7,304 nucleotides of DNA from an uncultured Candidatus Poseidoniales archaeon (GTDB lineage: Archaea > Thermoplasmatota > Poseidoniia > Poseidoniales > Thalassarchaeaceae): positions 1 to 7,304 of the forward strand of contig CATMIM010000048.1 in NCBI GenBank assembly GCA_950068635.1, written 5' to 3'. The position numbers and the translations under genes were made by a program. Below the pieces are notes generated by a model, which was not told the DNA's origin, did no database searches, and saw only the letters and a list, made by a program, of their open reading frames with translations. Position 1 is the stretch's first letter. Every line of letters begins with the position of its first letter. Positions 5,674-7,304 of this stretch are shown here, one piece after another.

Positions 5674-5677
5674 GGAG
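5674..5677 (+). promoter_or_regulatory. Shine-Dalgarno sequence GGAG of the 5683 membrane gene
   Basis: GGAG (within AGGGAG) lies 5 bases before ATG 5683 and supports that start for the long open frame. The next in-frame ATG would lie inside or after the first membrane helix. Confidence 0.55.
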
Positions 5678-5682
5678 CAGCC

Positions 5683-7304
5683 ATGCAACTCCCTGACTCG
5701 TTCGTGTCCGGTGACACAACAATCCACACTGGTGACGTGCATCAAACGACGGTGGTACCGGAGGGACCCTCGCCTCTCGGGTGGTTCAACCTCGGTCTGG
5801 TTGTCATCGCAATCATTCTCGCTGTCACCAGCATGCTCACTGACGCTTGGCTCGTCGACCACTCTGAGGATGAGGTCCTCGGGTTCACCATCGTATCCGA
5901 TATCCAGGTCGGACTGGACGACATGAGCGTCACCGCGTGCATCGATGGGGATTGTGAGACCAGTGAGAGCGATATTGGAGATGAACATGATGATTGCAAG
6001 AAGAGTCTGGAGGAACTGGAAGTCGATTCTGATGACGAAGCGTGGGATTCATGCAATGAACTCGGACAGATGGCGACGGCGGGCCTCACAGGAATCATCC
6101 TGATCTCGCTCGGTGTGGTGGCGCTGCTGGGCGCGGGTGCGCTGCTGGTGATGAGTCAACTCGGGCACCTGTTCCCATTCAGTAAACTGTCCCCGCTCGC
6201 CGGTGGAGTGCTCGGACTTGGCGGAGTGCTCGTCTGGTGGGTACTTCACCCAGATATTGGAGATGTTGAGTTGAAACTGGGGTGGAGCGCATGGGTCGCC
6301 ATCACCTCGGGTGCGCTCGCAGTGCTGGCTGGTCTTTCGCCGACGATTCACCGGCTGCAATCACCGGGGGAGAGGGCTTCGGGAATCGGTGCGCGCGCAC
6401 TTGAGGAGAATGAAAGTGACAGGGAATTCGTCATCCGTGAATCATCCACGGGCGACAGTACGATGTCACTGATTTGGGTGAATGAATTACTGCGCGTGGT
6501 GAATGTCGAGCGCTCCGAGGGCGAGACCAAGGTCGAGGACCGCTTCATGACCCGCCGCGAGGCGCTGTCCGGATTCAGCCACGAGCGCTACGACTGGCTG
6601 GACACCTACCGCTTCCTCTGGTGGGTGACCACCGGTGCGGGCGTCGTCCTGCTGTTCATCGTACCGTTCATCGGGGTGCTGGTCCTCGTCTCCGGGGCAC
6701 TGTTATCTCTGGCGCAGTTCGCAGACCCCGAGTTCTTGACGCTCGAGACCTCCGCCAGTCGTCATCGCATCCTGCTCTATCGCCTCGGCTCGAACAGGGA
6801 ATTGACAAACGCCAGCATGGACATGATCGATGATGTCATGAATCGCCTGATCAGTGGGGATGTGTTGGATGCAAGCGCCCTGAATGAACGTGCAGAGCAG
6901 ATAGAGGGGTCGAGGGAGTCACCTCCAGAGACAGAAGCCGCACCCTCACTTGCTCCCGCCTTGACAGAGGTTGAACCCGCGCCCTCTGCTCCAGAGCCGG
7001 AAGCAATCCCTGCCTCTCCTGGAGTTGTGGTAGACCAAGTTTCTACACCAGAGGCGGAGTCGAAACCAGAGCCCGAGCCCGAGCCCGAACCGCCAGCCGC
7101 GGCCGAGTCAGAGACTGAGGCCGAGGTTGAATGGAATCCCGACTCTGAACCATCAGCCGAGGTCGAGTCTGAACCGGAGCCAGAACCTGAACCCCCAACA
7201 GTCGAAGCAGAGCCGGAGCCGGAGCCGGAGCCGGAGCCAGAGCCAGAGCCAGAGCCAGAACCTGAACCAGAACCTGAAACAAAGCACCTGCTGGTTTTGG
7301 AAAG
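5683..7304 (+). CDS. Large multi-pass membrane protein with four-Cys acidic loop and Glu-Pro-rich tail, 3' end outside window
   Basis: The frame is open from ATG 5683 to the last base (540 full codons); I translated it by hand. The first ~33 residues are polar. Helix 1 is about 34-52. A long acidic loop (53-128) has Cys86, 91, 105 and 124. Helices 2 and 3 (about 130-157 and 172-188) are followed by a short loop and helix 4 (about 199-218). This gives the arrangement of tetraspan proteins. A charged segment (227-310) follows, then a long hydrophobic stretch (311-345, one helix or a hairpin). Next is [19 protein letters not shown] (351-369), which looks like beta strands, and a helix at 376-391. 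From about 407 the chain is disordered and rich in Glu, Pro, Ala and Ser, ending in uninterrupted Glu-Pro pairs. I recognise no named family. If the four-Cys loop is outside, disulfides are likely. It may share a transcript with dnaG or start from its own promoter in the hairpin-rich spacer. Confidence 0.85.
   Translation, partial: MQLPDSFVSGDTTIHTGDVHQTTVVPEGPSPLGWFNLGLVVIAIILAVTSMLTDAWLVDHSEDEVLGFTIVSDIQVGLDDMSVTACIDGDCETSESDIGDEHDDCKKSLEELEVDSDDEAWDSCNELGQMATAGLTGIILISLGVVALLGAGALLVMSQLGHLFPFSKLSPLAGGVLGLGGVLVWWVLHPDIGDVELKLGWSAWVAITSGALAVLAGLSPTIHRLQSPGERASGIGARALEENESDREFVIRESSTGDSTMSLIWVNELLRVVNVERSEGETKVEDRFMTRREALSGFSHERYDWLDTYRFLWWVTTGAGVVLLFIVPFIGVLVLVSGALLSLAQFADPEFLTLETSASRHRILLYRLGSNRELTNASMDMIDDVMNRLISGDVLDASALNERAEQIEGSRESPPETEAAPSLAPALTEVEPAPSAPEPEAIPASPGVVVDQVSTPEAESKPEPEPEPEPPAAAESETEAEVEWNPDSEPSAEVESEPEPEPEPPTVEAEPEPEPEPEPEPEPEPEPEPEPETKHLLVLE
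7066..7278 (+). repeat. Glu-Pro coding repeat with hexanucleotide tandem array
   Basis: Within the membrane gene, residues from about 462 are rich in EP pairs: first at 7069-7095, again at 7177-7194, then an unbroken array at 7210-7278 of eleven GAR-CCN units ending in an extra Glu. The unit codons are in blocks: four GAG-CCG, four GAG-CCA, then GAA-CCT, GAA-CCA, GAA-CCT. Such blocks suggest recent tandem copying of hexamers. EP repeats form stiff, extended, strongly acidic spacers. Confidence 0.85.

Noticed and set aside
7210..7278. CRISPR-like or intergenic satellite repeat
   Set aside because: The hexamer period is in frame and codes Glu-Pro without spacers, so it is a coding repeat.
7043..7282. 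Minus-strand frame with Leu-Ala and Ala-Pro repeats
   Set aside because: It is the reverse reading of the Glu-Pro repeat; the plus frame is continuous from 5683 and gives a coherent membrane protein.

Overview
This window comes from an archaeal chromosome. The anchor is a complete archaeal-type DnaG (TOPRIM protein, about 390 residues, followed by its typical C-terminal region); bacterial DnaG has a different build. Base composition is high in GC (about 60-65% by eye in most genes). Coding is very dense, with overlapping convergent genes. TTG and possibly GTG starts occur, and Shine-Dalgarno sequences are clear in front of some genes and absent in front of others. Together with formyl-folate-type purine genes (PurH and PurN) this suits a euryarchaeon such as a marine Thermoplasmatota/Marine Group II-like lineage. 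That placement is an inference and no marker in the window proves it.

Layout. Positions 1-479 (+) hold the 3' end of purH. Positions 488-955 (+) hold a four-helix membrane protein of unknown function in a markedly AT-richer segment (about 41% GC); its last 19 codons run antisense across the end of the next gene. Positions 896-1387 (-) encode a DUF454/YbaN-type membrane protein. A 124-base divergent region follows, then purN at 1512-2219 (+). Positions 4217 (or 4331) down to 2173 (-) form a tight four-gene run: a TerB-like protein, a 215-residue helical protein, a 78-residue helical protein and a MobA-like nucleotidyltransferase. The last of these overlaps the end of purN by 47 bases. dnaG lies divergently at 4395-5564 (+). 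It is followed by a 118-base spacer holding three consecutive inverted repeats. The spacer leads into a long membrane protein that starts at 5683 and runs off the window. This protein has a tetraspan-like N-terminal half with a four-cysteine, acidic loop, then a soluble stretch, another hydrophobic segment, and a Glu-Pro-rich tail.

How the genes relate. PurH and PurN are the two formyl-tetrahydrofolate-dependent transformylases of de novo IMP synthesis. Here they sit close together but are split by an apparently acquired membrane gene and an opposite-strand DUF454 gene. The minus-strand run is almost certainly one transcript (ATGA overlap, 9-base gaps, one SD overlapping the upstream stop), but its members have no obvious common pathway. 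dnaG appears to be its own unit. The most unusual content is the 5683-7304 protein with its structured leader, and the compositionally foreign gene after purH.

No tRNA, rRNA, CRISPR array or insertion sequence was seen. No stretch longer than 300 bases lacks a gene.
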